DNA from: an uncultured Bacteroidia bacterium
GTDB taxonomy: Bacteria; Bacteroidota; Bacteroidia; Bacteroidales; UBA932
Assembly (NCBI GenBank): GCA_902762655.1
Contig: CACWOZ010000003.1
Coordinates: forward strand, 62,001 to 126,000
Direction of reading: 5' to 3'
Length of the DNA: 64,000 bases
Shown piece after piece: positions 38,692 through 47,633 of the stretch; the first letter of the stretch is position 1; each line of letters starts with the position of its first letter. The notes under the pieces are model-generated. The model had not been told where the DNA came from. It did no database searches and saw only the letters and a program-made list of their open reading frames with translations. A program made the position numbers and the translations under genes.

Positions 38692-39483
38692 ATGGATATT
38701 GCATTACTTTCGAAGATGATCGGCGAGTTGCTGCTCGACCATGAAGAGGTGGGCCTTCCGGGGCTGGGCGCTTTCATGGCTGAGATGGTTCCAGCCAGTT
38801 TTTCCGACAAGGGATATACCATAAATCCCCCTTACAGACGCGTCACGTTCATGCCCAGCCGGTCTGAGGACGATTCCCTGGTAGATCTCTACAGCCACAG
38901 CAACGGCATTGACTACGACCAGGCGAAGGCCATCCTCCAGCATTTTCTGGAAGAAACCAAGAAGGAACTTCTCGACAAGAAACTGGTGGTTTTCCCGGGA
39001 CTCGGGCGTCTGCGTTCTACCCGCCAGAACAACTTCTTCTTCATTACCGATGAGGATCTGGATATATTCCCAGACGGATTCGGGCTTCCGGCGGTGTCGC
39101 TGAAGAATCACGTGGAGACAAAGGAGGAGGTGCAGACCAAGGTCGAGGAACTGGTGTCGCTGGTAGAGGGACCGGTGCCGGAAGAGGTGCAGCCGCTGGC
39201 AGATGTCCTGCCGTCAGAAGAGGAGGCGGCCCCTGTTGAGGAGGCGCCGCTATTGGAATTGGCGGAACCGGAGCCCGCCGTCGAGCCTGTAATAGCCAAG
39301 GCCCCGAAGGTCCGCAAGCCTTTCCCTAAGTGGCTGAAAATCACCCTGATCACCATTCTGATCCTGGTGGCGCTGGCCGCAGTGGCCCTTGCGGCATTCG
39401 TAATCCTAGCCCAGGCCGCGCCCGACTTCATCGATTCGATATTGTACACTCCTGAGGAACTCCGGATAATCAATTACCAGTAG
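38692..39483 (+). CDS. HU-CCDC81-type protein with membrane helix
   Basis: A 263-residue protein. Residues about 1-135 carry two short HU-like modules as in bacterial CCDC81-HU proteins (VGLPGLGAFMAE...; LVVFPGLGRLRST). An acidic Glu/Pro/Ala linker (about 145-205) and one membrane helix (about 215-240) follow. Family members usually end in a SPOR peptidoglycan-binding domain; this one stops about 20 residues after the helix. The SPOR domain may have been lost. It is probably cotranscribed with the Nudix gene 3 nt downstream. Confidence 0.8.
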   Translation: MDIALLSKMIGELLLDHEEVGLPGLGAFMAEMVPASFSDKGYTINPPYRRVTFMPSRSEDDSLVDLYSHSNGIDYDQAKAILQHFLEETKKELLDKKLVVFPGLGRLRSTRQNNFFFITDEDLDIFPDGFGLPAVSLKNHVETKEEVQTKVEELVSLVEGPVPEEVQPLADVLPSEEEAAPVEEAPLLELAEPEPAVEPVIAKAPKVRKPFPKWLKITLITILILVALAAVALAAFVILAQAAPDFIDSILYTPEELRIINYQ

Positions 39484-39486
39484 CAA

Positions 39487-40056
39487 ATGCCCATACTTCT
39501 GTATCCTCCTGAGCCCGCTCCTCTAGTTGCAGTCAAATCAGTCCGGGGCAATACCGAGATAATCCCGATAATCGATCCCAGCGGACTGGTGACAGGCCGC
39601 AGTTCCCGCAAGGCCTGCCATAGCCATCCGGACCTGCTCCATCCCGTGGTCCATCTTCATATTATCGACCCCTACGATAACCTCTATCTGCAGAAACGCT
39701 CCAAAACCAAGGATCTGCTTCCGGGGAGATGGGACACTGCGGTCGGAGGCCACGTCACTTATGGCGAGACCTTGATGGAGGCCCTCTTCCGCGAAGCCGG
39801 CGAGGAACTTTCTTTCTTCGATTTCAATCCATCCTTCCTGGACAGTTACATCTGGCGCAGCCCTAATGAATCGGAGATGGTAAACATTTTCGCTACGGTC
39901 ACCGACAGGGAAATTGCCCCTGACAACGATGAGGTCGAGGAAGGCCGCTGGTGGACCAGGGCGGAGATCGAAAAGGCCATGGGGAAGGAGATTTTCACAC
40001 CCCAGTTCGAACAGGAGTACAAAAAGATAGAAGACAGCCTCTTTGTCTTGTTATAG
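39487..40056 (+). CDS. NUDIX hydrolase
   Basis: A 189-residue Nudix protein of the IDI-like kind. The Nudix box is GGHVTYGETLMEALFREAGEEL at about residues 87-108. LHIIDPYDNLYLQKRSKTKDLLPGRWDTAVGG is the usual lead-in, and GRSSRKACHSHPDLLHPVVHL suggests isopentenyl-diphosphate-isomerase-like architecture. The substrate is unknown. It lies between the HU-like protein and the DUF4922-SpoIID gene, with gaps of 3 and 1 nt. Confidence 0.9.
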   Translation: MPILLYPPEPAPLVAVKSVRGNTEIIPIIDPSGLVTGRSSRKACHSHPDLLHPVVHLHIIDPYDNLYLQKRSKTKDLLPGRWDTAVGGHVTYGETLMEALFREAGEELSFFDFNPSFLDSYIWRSPNESEMVNIFATVTDREIAPDNDEVEEGRWWTRAEIEKAMGKEIFTPQFEQEYKKIEDSLFVLL

Positions 40057-40057
40057 T

Positions 40058-42103
40058 ATGGCGGACATCCACAAATTCATAAAGGACCAGTTGTCGGTAT
40101 GGCCGCTCGCGGCCGCGAACTTCCGTTCCCTTAAAAATGCAGAATACAGGTTCATGGATGTGGGAGAGCTAAAGGTCACTCTTCAGATGAACCCCTGCCG
40201 CATCATATCTTCCACAGCCGAAGTGGATGAAAGATCCATCGCCGCGAGGCCCTGTTTCCTTTGCCCGGCGAACCGCCCGAAGGAGCAGTTCCATGTGAAG
40301 TATGAGGGTAAGAAGCACCGCAGTTACAATGTGCAGGTGAATCCCTATCCCATCTTCCGCAACCATCTGGTTGTCGCCCGCGACCAGCATCTGCCGCAGA
40401 CGATCTGGCATCATTTTCCGGACATGCTGCTCTTTACGAAGATGTACCAGGACTTCACCGTGTTCTACAATGGCCCGATGAGCGGTGCATCTGCCCCGGA
40501 CCATCTGCACTTCCAGGCCTGCCCGAGGGGCATACTGCCGCTGGAACTGGCAGCAGACAAGGCCCTGGACAACGCTGCGGACGAACTCGAACGCGTGCAG
40601 GACGCGACTCTTTATAAATTCGACGGATTCACCCGCGGAGTCTACATCCTCAAGGCGACCACCCAGAAGTCGATGGCCAAACTCTTCTACCGCCTGCTGG
40701 AGTGCTCTCCGCGCAGGGAAGGGGAGAGCGAGCCCCGCTTCAATCTCTATTCATGGTACAAGAATGGTGAGTTCCGCACCGCCGTGGTCCTGCGCTCCAA
40801 TCTGCGCTCACATCATTATTACGCAGAGGGAGAAGAGCATCTGACCATGAGCCCCGGTGCAGCCGATATGGCAGGATTCTTTGTCGTACCCAGAGAGGAG
40901 GACTTCCAGAAAATCAACCAGGAACAACTCCGGCAGATGGTAGACGAAGTATCCGTTAGCGAAGAGGATGACGCCCTTGTTGTCTGGCGGCTTACCCGCA
41001 AACAGCCCAAGATCGATGTTGGCATCATGGCCGCACGGGAGATAGTCTTCGAGATAATTTCGGACGGTGCCGGCCCCCAGCGGGTGAGTTGGGTGGACGG
41101 AAAGATCAATTACAACGGGTCTCTCTACGACGAACTTACCTTCGACGCGGTCACGCGTTCCACCCTGTTCAGCGAGCCTACATTCATCCTGCACGACATG
41201 CCTATAGGGATAGGATTCCATTGGGAGCAGAAGATTACCCGGCGTTTCGCGGGGCGTCTGCGCTTTATAGTCGAAGGAGACAAGATAAGGGCGGTGAACC
41301 GCATCGGGCTGGAGGATTATCTGCTGAGCGTGATATCTTCCGAGATGCATGCGGACGCGCCGCTGGAGTTCCTGAAGGCGCACGCCATCATCTCCCGTTC
41401 GTGGGTGATGAGCAATCTGCATACACACGAATGCTTTGATGTTTGCGCGGACGACCACTGCCAGCGCTATCAGGGCCTGGACGGTGCTGTAGGGCAGAAC
41501 GTGCGCGATGCGGTCGACCGCACCTGGGGGAGTGTCCTTACTTATAAAGGTGATCTCTGCGATGCCCGCTATTCCAAGTGCTGTGGGGGTGTTACCGAAC
41601 TTTACAGCAGTTGCTGGGAAGACAGGGACTACCCGTATCTGCAGGCTGTTCCTGATGTGCCCGCCCCGGGAGAAAAGCCCTTCTGCGATACCGATGACGA
41701 GGATATCCTGCGGAAGGTGCTGAACGATTATGATTTGAAGACCCGCGATTTCTTCCGCTGGACAGCCAAGCTGGAAGGCAACATCAAAGATCTGAAACCC
41801 CTTAAACGGGGCCCGTCGGGAAGGATATACGAACTGGAAATCGAGGACGACAAGGGCCGCAGGGTGATAGGCAAGGAACTTGTCATACGCAAGGCCTTGA
41901 GCGAGAGTTGCCTGAAAAGTTCCGCCTTCGAGATCGAATGGAAAGGCGACGAGTGCATACTTCACGGGCGCGGCTGGGGCCACGGTGTCGGCCTCTGCCA
42001 GATAGGCGCTGCCGTTATGGCTTCCCGCGGATATGACTTCGCGCAGATTCTCTGCCACTACTATCCCGGAACGGAAATATCTCAACTGCAAGCGGATGAG
42101 TAA
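40058..42103 (+). CDS. DUF4922-SpoIID fusion protein
   Basis: A 681-residue protein; the start MADIHKF at 40058 leaves 1 nt after the Nudix stop. Residues about 1-310 are DUF4922, a HIT/GalT-like fold: FLCPANRPKEQ, NPYPIFRNHLVVA and SAPDHLHFQACPRG carry the HxHxQ-type site. Residues about 330-681 are a SpoIID/LytB-type domain: EDYLLSVISSEM, LKAHAIISRSW, RYSKCCGGVTE and GRGWGHGVGLCQIGA. SpoIID is a peptidoglycan lytic transglycosylase. The fusion joins nucleotide-type chemistry to wall turnover. Confidence 0.88.
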   Translation: MADIHKFIKDQLSVWPLAAANFRSLKNAEYRFMDVGELKVTLQMNPCRIISSTAEVDERSIAARPCFLCPANRPKEQFHVKYEGKKHRSYNVQVNPYPIFRNHLVVARDQHLPQTIWHHFPDMLLFTKMYQDFTVFYNGPMSGASAPDHLHFQACPRGILPLELAADKALDNAADELERVQDATLYKFDGFTRGVYILKATTQKSMAKLFYRLLECSPRREGESEPRFNLYSWYKNGEFRTAVVLRSNLRSHHYYAEGEEHLTMSPGAADMAGFFVVPREEDFQKINQEQLRQMVDEVSVSEEDDALVVWRLTRKQPKIDVGIMAAREIVFEIISDGAGPQRVSWVDGKINYNGSLYDELTFDAVTRSTLFSEPTFILHDMPIGIGFHWEQKITRRFAGRLRFIVEGDKIRAVNRIGLEDYLLSVISSEMHADAPLEFLKAHAIISRSWVMSNLHTHECFDVCADDHCQRYQGLDGAVGQNVRDAVDRTWGSVLTYKGDLCDARYSKCCGGVTELYSSCWEDRDYPYLQAVPDVPAPGEKPFCDTDDEDILRKVLNDYDLKTRDFFRWTAKLEGNIKDLKPLKRGPSGRIYELEIEDDKGRRVIGKELVIRKALSESCLKSSAFEIEWKGDECILHGRGWGHGVGLCQIGAAVMASRGYDFAQILCHYYPGTEISQLQADE

Positions 42104-43385
42104 GAACAAATCTCCATGGCTCTGGGTCCCTACGCTCTATTTCGCGGAGGGTATACCCTATTTTATAGTTAACGTGGTGTCAGTCACCATGTTCAAGCGC
42201 ATGGGAATGGGCAATGCCGATCTCGCAATGTACACCAGCCTGCTCTATCTCCCCTGGGTGATAAAACCCCTGTGGAGTCCTCTGGTGGATGTGGTGCGCA
42301 CCAAGCGCTGGTGGATAGTGGTCATGCAGGCCCTGATGACGCTCTGCTTTGCTGCAATCGCGCTTTCGCTGCCGCGCAGGACAGGAGCCCCTGTGGGAGC
42401 ATTCGTCCTCTCGCTAATCTTCTTCTACATTACGGCCATGCTCTCCGCCACGCACGACATAGCTGCCGACGGATACTACATGCTCGCGCTGGATGAGCAT
42501 AGGCAGAGCCTTTTCGTTGGCATCAGAAGCACTTTCTACCGCATAGCTTCGGTATTCGGGCAGGGAGTGATCGTGGTCGTCGCAGGCCTGCTTGAAAACC
42601 GCTACGGCGACATCCCCCGAGCCTGGAGCACCACCCTCCTGGCCAGCTCCGCCCTGTTCCTTGCCATCACACTCTGGCATCAGTTCATTCTGCCATCAGA
42701 AAATGGCGTCCGCGTCGAAGCACCGGTCAGCCGGGAGACATCTTCCCGCCGCACCGTCCTGTCCGCATTCGCCACCTTCTTCCGCAAACCCGGAGTATGG
42801 CTGGCAATCGTTTTTATGCTGCTCTACCGCCTGCCGGAAGCTCTCTCCGTCAAGATGCTCACGCCCTTCCTGCTGGATGCGGTTGAAGACGGCGGCCTTG
42901 GTCTGAGCACCGCCCAGTCCGGGCTGGTTTATGGCACGGTTGGAGTGATAGCCCTTACTCTCGGCGGAATACTCGGTGGTGTGTGGAGCGCGAAGGTGGG
43001 GCTGCGTAAGGCCCTCTGGCCAATGGCCCTGGCCCTTGCACTGCCTTGCTCCGTCTATCTCTATATGGCCCTCGCGCAGCCGCAGAACATCCTTACGATT
43101 TATTTCTGCGTGGCCCTGGACCAGTTCGGCTATGGATTCGGATTCACCGCCTACATGCTCTACATGATGTATTTCTCAAGAGGGGAGTACAGCACTTCGC
43201 ACTATGCCGTCTGCACCGCATTCATGGCACTCAGCATGATGGTGCCGGGCTTTTTCGCGGGCATGTTGCAGGAGTCCCTGGGCTATTCCGGATTCTTTGT
43301 CCTGGTGATGGTCTGCTGCCTCGCGACGGTGGCTGTGACGGCTCTTCTGCCTTCGAAGATAGAGCCCGGATACGGACGAAAATAA
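42096..43385 (+). CDS. AmpG-like MFS transporter
   Basis: A 429-residue inner-membrane protein with about 12 helices. LYFAEGIPYFIVNVVSVTMFKRMG and LPWVIKPLWSPLVDVV at the start are typical of AmpG muropeptide permeases, which import anhydro-muropeptides for recycling. The start MSKNKS overlaps the SpoIID gene by 8 nt (ATGAGTAA). Nudix, SpoIID and AmpG-like genes together form a cell-wall turnover and recycling operon. Confidence 0.9.
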   Translation: MSKNKSPWLWVPTLYFAEGIPYFIVNVVSVTMFKRMGMGNADLAMYTSLLYLPWVIKPLWSPLVDVVRTKRWWIVVMQALMTLCFAAIALSLPRRTGAPVGAFVLSLIFFYITAMLSATHDIAADGYYMLALDEHRQSLFVGIRSTFYRIASVFGQGVIVVVAGLLENRYGDIPRAWSTTLLASSALFLAITLWHQFILPSENGVRVEAPVSRETSSRRTVLSAFATFFRKPGVWLAIVFMLLYRLPEALSVKMLTPFLLDAVEDGGLGLSTAQSGLVYGTVGVIALTLGGILGGVWSAKVGLRKALWPMALALALPCSVYLYMALAQPQNILTIYFCVALDQFGYGFGFTAYMLYMMYFSRGEYSTSHYAVCTAFMALSMMVPGFFAGMLQESLGYSGFFVLVMVCCLATVAVTALLPSKIEPGYGRK

Positions 43386-43453
43386 TTTTTTGGTACGATA
43401 TATGCTATATTAGAATAGAAAGACTATATTTACGGACACTAAAATTGAGCATT

Positions 43454-44809
43454 ATGAAAACTACATTTAAACTCGCGCTCGCAGCCGTAGCAGCTATGGC
43501 GCTCGCAATATCTCCAGTTAATGCCCAATCCCGAGGCGGCGGAAGCAGCCGCTCGTCTTCAAGCCAGACAAGCTCGTCGCGCAGTTCCGGTTCTTCGCGC
43601 AGCAGCTCTTCTGCCAGCGTGAGCCGCAGCAGTGGATCTACTTCGAGGGCAGTAGGCGGAACAATCAGCAGTTCGTCTTCGCGCTCCAGCGCGTCCACCA
43701 GCCGTTCGAGCAGCACCAGCCGCTCCAGTGCGGTATCTGGGCGTTCGAGCAGCACCAGCCGCTCCAGTGCGGCACCTGGCCGTTCGAGCAGCACCAGCCG
43801 CTCCAGTGCGGCATCTGGCCGTTCCAGCAGCACTGCTCGCAGTGGCGGATCCGCATCTTCAGGCGGCAGCCGCAGTTCTGCATCGCCTTCTACCAACCGT
43901 TCCACCACTACCGTGAGCGGAGGATCCAGAAGCAGCGTCGGCGGTGTCGGCAATGCCAATACCAACAGGGCTGTCAACCCTACCAACAGTTATGATCGCC
44001 AGACTGCAGGCGCACCCAATGAGGTCCGCTTCGACAATCATGGCAAACGTATAGTCCCCGGAATGCGTCCTCCCGTACCTTTCGATCGTCCCGGCCACTT
44101 CTATGGTCCTCACCCTCACTACTATGGGTACCGCGTGCGTCATCTGCCTCATTACGACAGATATCGCTACTGGGGAAGAGACTACTACTTCTATAACGGC
44201 ATATACTACCGCTATTGGGGTAACGTCTACCACATCTGCCGTCCTCCTTACGGAATCCTGTTCGACCGTGCCCTTTACGCCCTTGAACTTGACGTCCTCA
44301 GGTTCGCGTATTACAACAATGTCTATCGTACCTATAATACGGTGAACAGCAACTACGCGACCATCAACGAGCAGAACCAGATCATAGCACAGAACAACGC
44401 GACCATCGCGGCCCAGAATGCCGCAATCGCGCAGAATAATGCTACGATTGCTACCCAGCAGGCCGCACAGGCTGCTCAGGCAGGCGCTCCCACCGTGGAT
44501 GTGAACACCCTCAAGTCATACGCTTCCTACCAGTTGGCCACCAAACTCGGCCTCGTGCAGAGTTTCGCAGCGAACGGACAGGAGTACTACTACGACGACG
44601 GCGTGTTCTTCATGGCTGACCCTAACGGGCAGTACAAGGTTATCGTTCCTCCTGCAGGCGCCCTCATCAAGGCCCTGCCAGAAGACTACGAGACCGTTAC
44701 TCTCGCCGACGGCAATGAGTATTACAAGGTGGATGACACAATCTACCGCACCACGGTATCCGACGGAGTTCCTTACTTCGAGGTTCTCGGACAGATGCAG
44801 AACGCATAG
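43454..44809 (+). CDS. DUF6515-type exported protein with Ser/Arg repeats
   Basis: A 451-residue exported protein with a signal peptide ending VNAQ. Residues about 25-165 are Ser/Arg/Thr-rich and include three 13-residue repeats (RSSSTSRSSA plus 3). Then come Pro/Tyr/His-rich segments (GPHPHYYGYRVRHLPHYDRY, RDYYFYNGIYYRYWG), a coiled NNATIAAQNAAIAQNN stretch, and a C-terminal part YYYDDGVFFMADPNGQYKVIVPPAGALI typical of DUF6515. Probably an envelope protein. Function unknown. The start was chosen at the signal peptide. Confidence 0.85.
   Translation: MKTTFKLALAAVAAMALAISPVNAQSRGGGSSRSSSSQTSSSRSSGSSRSSSSASVSRSSGSTSRAVGGTISSSSSRSSASTSRSSSTSRSSAVSGRSSSTSRSSAAPGRSSSTSRSSAASGRSSSTARSGGSASSGGSRSSASPSTNRSTTTVSGGSRSSVGGVGNANTNRAVNPTNSYDRQTAGAPNEVRFDNHGKRIVPGMRPPVPFDRPGHFYGPHPHYYGYRVRHLPHYDRYRYWGRDYYFYNGIYYRYWGNVYHICRPPYGILFDRALYALELDVLRFAYYNNVYRTYNTVNSNYATINEQNQIIAQNNATIAAQNAAIAQNNATIATQQAAQAAQAGAPTVDVNTLKSYASYQLATKLGLVQSFAANGQEYYYDDGVFFMADPNGQYKVIVPPAGALIKALPEDYETVTLADGNEYYKVDDTIYRTTVSDGVPYFEVLGQMQNA
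43703..43819. repeat. Three tandem 39-bp coding repeats
   Basis: Units 43703-43741, 43742-43780 and 43781-43819 differ at only a few bases near their ends. A fourth, degenerate unit starts at 43820. Copy number could vary by slippage without breaking the frame. Confidence 0.9.
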
Positions 44810-44833
44810 ATTGCGATAACTCTTGGTGTTCCG

Positions 44834-45000
44834 TATGCAAAATGGCGTGTTTTGCATACGGAACATTTGTTTTTGGCAGGGTTGTATGCAAAATGGCGTG
44901 TTTTGCATACGGAACACTTATTTTTGGCAGGGTTGTATGCAAAATGGCATGTTTTGCATACGGAACACTTTTTTTTGGCAGGGTTGTATGCGAAATGGGG
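44834..45000. repeat. Tandem 51-bp palindromic repeats
   Basis: Three full units begin at 44834, 44885 and 44936, and a partial one at 44987, giving a strict 51-bp period. Each unit holds the inverted repeat TATGCAAAA / TTTTGCATA (7-nt spacer), then CGGAACA and a T-rich GGCAGGGTTG tail. In the first unit the inverted repeat extends to 15 bp per arm. It fills the gap between the DUF6515 gene and the murI promoter. Confidence 0.9.
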
Positions 45001-45024
45001 CGTTACGCAGATGAGAAAAATTGC

Positions 45025-45032
45025 TAAATTTG
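45025..45032 (+). promoter_or_regulatory. Promoter core of murI (TAAATTTG)
   Basis: TAAATTTG ends 4 nt before the murI ATG at 45037, which implies a leaderless transcript. Confidence 0.55.
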
Positions 45033-45036
45033 CAAT

Positions 45037-45789
45037 ATGGCAGTAATCGGAGTAATGGATTCGGGCATGGGCGGTCTTTCGGTCTTCCGGGAGATCCGCA
45101 AGGCCCTGCCGTCGGAACACTATATCTACTATGCCGACAATGCCCACTGCCCGTATGGCGAAAAGACTCCGGAATACATCCGGGAGCGTCTTCGCGTGAT
45201 TACCGACTTCTTTATCTCCCGGGGTGCAGATGCGGTCGTGCTTGCCTGCAATACCGCAACCGCCGCGGCCATCGAGTATCTGCGTCAGGAGTACGACATT
45301 CCTTTCGTTGGGATGGAGCCCGCGGTGAAGCCGGCGGCGCTGGGTACCAAAACGTGTGTGATCGGGGTCCTGGCCACCGCAGGCACGCTCAAGGGCAGCA
45401 AGTATCTCAATACAAAAGGCCGCTTCGAAGACCACGTGAAGATTGTGGAGAGGGTAGGCCAGGGCTTCGTGGAACTGGTGGAAGCGGGCAAACTGACCGG
45501 GCCGGAGGCGGAAAGCGTTGTGAGGCCCGCGCTTGAACCTCTGCTCGCGGAGGGGGCCGACCGTATCGTGCTCGGCTGCACGCACTATCCTTTTTTGATG
45601 GAGACCCTCCGGAAGGTGGCTGATGAACTCGGGCATAGCGATGTCGAATTCATCGACCCGGCACCGGCGGTGGCAAAAAGGCTGGTGCAGGTGCTTTCTG
45701 AAAGGGGGAAAGGCTCCGGGCAAGGCGGAACGGAGTTGTATGCGTCTGGGGAGGATGCGAAACTTAAAGAATTCTATGCGTCCCTATGA
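45037..45789 (+). CDS. murI: Glutamate racemase
   Basis: Makes D-glutamate for peptidoglycan. It has 250 residues, in the family range. GVMDSGMGGLSVFREI is the N-terminal signature. The two catalytic cysteines are in LACNTATAA and LGCTHYPFL. PYGEKTPEYI and FVGMEPAVKPAA are also conserved. The two glycosyltransferase genes follow on the same strand. Confidence 0.97.
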   Translation: MAVIGVMDSGMGGLSVFREIRKALPSEHYIYYADNAHCPYGEKTPEYIRERLRVITDFFISRGADAVVLACNTATAAAIEYLRQEYDIPFVGMEPAVKPAALGTKTCVIGVLATAGTLKGSKYLNTKGRFEDHVKIVERVGQGFVELVEAGKLTGPEAESVVRPALEPLLAEGADRIVLGCTHYPFLMETLRKVADELGHSDVEFIDPAPAVAKRLVQVLSERGKGSGQGGTELYASGEDAKLKEFYASL

Positions 45790-45804
45790 TAGGGGGATCG
45801 TCAT

Positions 45805-46650
45805 ATGATAGGAGTCATCGTTATAAATTTTGGCAATCCGGAGCGGACCATCAGGTTCGTGAGGGAGGAGTGTGCCAAAATCAAGGCGCCTCATCAGGTT
45901 GTGGTGGTGGATAATGGCTCGGGGCCGGAGGCGATGGAGCGGCTGCAAACTGCGCTGTCGGCCGAGGCTGTGGCTATCATCCCTGCCAAGGAGAATCTGG
46001 GTTTTGCTAAGGCCAATAATCTTGGTGCGGAGCATGCCATGGCCCAAGGGGCCGACCTGCTTCTTTTCGTGAACAACGATATCGTGTTCATCAGCGGAGA
46101 TGTTGTGGACGCTTTGGCAAAGCGCTTGGTAGAACTTCCGGAGGCGGGGATGATAGGCCCCAAGGTTCGTGGCCTGGATGGCCATCTGCAGAGCCCTGAA
46201 CCCTTCCAGACCTTTGCCGAGAAGCATCTCTTGCCGTACTGGGGTAAACTTTTCATAGGCAAGTCCAGACGTGATGCCCTGATGCAGACAGATTATGCCG
46301 AGACCGCGCATGCGGGCTGGCACTACCGCATAATGGGTTCGTTCATCCTGATGCGCACGGCGGATTTCGAGGCCTGCGGAGGGATGGACCCGAACACTTT
46401 CCTGTATTCGGAGGAGGCTATCCTTTCCGAGCGCCTGAAGCGCATTGGAAAGGGAGTGTGGTATGAGCCGTCGGTGGAAGTGCTGCACGAGCACGGCGCA
46501 ACGGTAAACAGTCATTACAGCAAGGTGCGCCGCCGCAGGATGCGGTTGGAGAGCGATGCATATTATTACAGGACCTATCTCCGTCTGCCCCGCATCCAGT
46601 ATCTGGCGGCACGGCTCACATATGCGCTGAAGGCGCTTTTCGGCCTATGA
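45805..46650 (+). CDS. Family 2 glycosyltransferase
   Basis: A 281-residue GT2 enzyme of the GT-A fold, rhamnosyltransferase-like. VIVINFGNPERTI opens the nucleotide-sugar fold, VVVDNGSGPEAM and ENLGFAKANNLGAEHA follow, and LLFVNNDIVF carries the DxD-like metal site. MGSFILMRTADFEACGGMD and YSEEAILSERLKRIG are typical of the acceptor part. It probably adds a sugar to a lipid-linked or surface glycan. It overlaps the next glycosyltransferase gene by 4 nt. Confidence 0.92.
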   Translation: MIGVIVINFGNPERTIRFVREECAKIKAPHQVVVVDNGSGPEAMERLQTALSAEAVAIIPAKENLGFAKANNLGAEHAMAQGADLLLFVNNDIVFISGDVVDALAKRLVELPEAGMIGPKVRGLDGHLQSPEPFQTFAEKHLLPYWGKLFIGKSRRDALMQTDYAETAHAGWHYRIMGSFILMRTADFEACGGMDPNTFLYSEEAILSERLKRIGKGVWYEPSVEVLHEHGATVNSHYSKVRRRRMRLESDAYYYRTYLRLPRIQYLAARLTYALKALFGL

Positions 46651-47633
46651 AACAAAGGGTTTACATCTCTCCGTCGGCAAGCCGTAAACTCGGCTATCCC
46701 AATCCCTACTTTCCGCGTCTGAAGCAGGAACTCAGACCGTGGTTCGAAGTGATGGAGGCCGATAACAGACCCTGCCTCATGCAGGCGGGCGCATTGCTCC
46801 GGGCGAGCTTTAAGGCCGATATTATGATGCTGAGTTTCGTGGAGACCATTGCCTTCCAGAAACTGCGCGTGCTGCAGACCTGTATGGCAGTGCTGGCCAT
46901 GGATATATTGCGTCTGCGCGGAGGATGTCTGGTTTTCTTCTTCCACAATCCGGCCCCCCATAAGGGAGAAAACAGACTCTCCCGCCTCCTTACCAGGAGG
47001 ATGTTCTCCCGCGCATGCCTGGTGGTCACGCATTCGGAGAACACCGCCGCCATAGCAAGGCAGCGGATTTCAGAGGAAAAGGTCCTGCTCTTCCCGCATC
47101 CCGCAGAACTGCCCGAAAAGGTGGTGCCTTCGGAGCACATGGCCGATGTGCTGATCTGGGGCACCGTGCTCCCGTACAAGGGTGTACGCGAATTCCTGAG
47201 CGCTCCGGGAGTGGCATCTTCCGGCCTTAGGATAGATGTGCTCGGCGCCTGCCCGGATGCCTCCCTGGCCAGGGAAATCCATGCGCTGGAAAATGACAAT
47301 ATCCGTTTCGAAGAACGCAGGGCGTCAATGCAGGAAATTGCATCCAGGATAGCCGCGAGCGGCATGGTGCTCTTCCCTTATCTGCCCGGAAGTATTTCTG
47401 GGTCAGGCACTTTGATGGATACCCTCCGTTTCGGCGGATCTCCCGTCGGCCCCGACCTGGGCGCGTTCCACGACCTTGCACAGGAAGGCCTGTGCCGCGT
47501 ATATAAAAATCCGGCCGAACTCCTGGAAATCCTTGAGTCCGGCTGGAAAATCGATTCCGGGCATGTCGCCCGTTATCTGGAGGAGCACTCCTGGCCCTCC
47601 TTTGCACGCAAACTGGCGGAGCGTCTTATTTAG
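46647..47633 (+). CDS. GT4-like glycosyltransferase
   Basis: A 328-residue GT-B-type transferase. The N-terminal half contains FFHNPAPHKGE and LVVTHSENTAAIARQ; the C-terminal half contains VLIWGTVLPYKGVREFL, IDVLGACPD and MVLFPYLPGSISGSGTLMDTLRFG, the donor-binding part. The donor and acceptor are unknown. Its 3' end overlaps the convergent aquaporin gene by 8 nt. Confidence 0.85.
   Translation: MKQRVYISPSASRKLGYPNPYFPRLKQELRPWFEVMEADNRPCLMQAGALLRASFKADIMMLSFVETIAFQKLRVLQTCMAVLAMDILRLRGGCLVFFFHNPAPHKGENRLSRLLTRRMFSRACLVVTHSENTAAIARQRISEEKVLLFPHPAELPEKVVPSEHMADVLIWGTVLPYKGVREFLSAPGVASSGLRIDVLGACPDASLAREIHALENDNIRFEERRASMQEIASRIAASGMVLFPYLPGSISGSGTLMDTLRFGGSPVGPDLGAFHDLAQEGLCRVYKNPAELLEILESGWKIDSGHVARYLEEHSWPSFARKLAERLI

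Noticed and set aside
44834..45000. Possible CRISPR array (regular repeats)
   Set aside because: The whole 51-bp unit is repeated with no variable spacers, and no cas genes are nearby. It is a tandem palindromic repeat.
44773..45723. Minus-strand frame with repeated NPAKNKCSVCKTRHFAY segments
   Set aside because: The peptide repeat is only translation of the 51-bp palindromic array, and the rest is antisense to murI.
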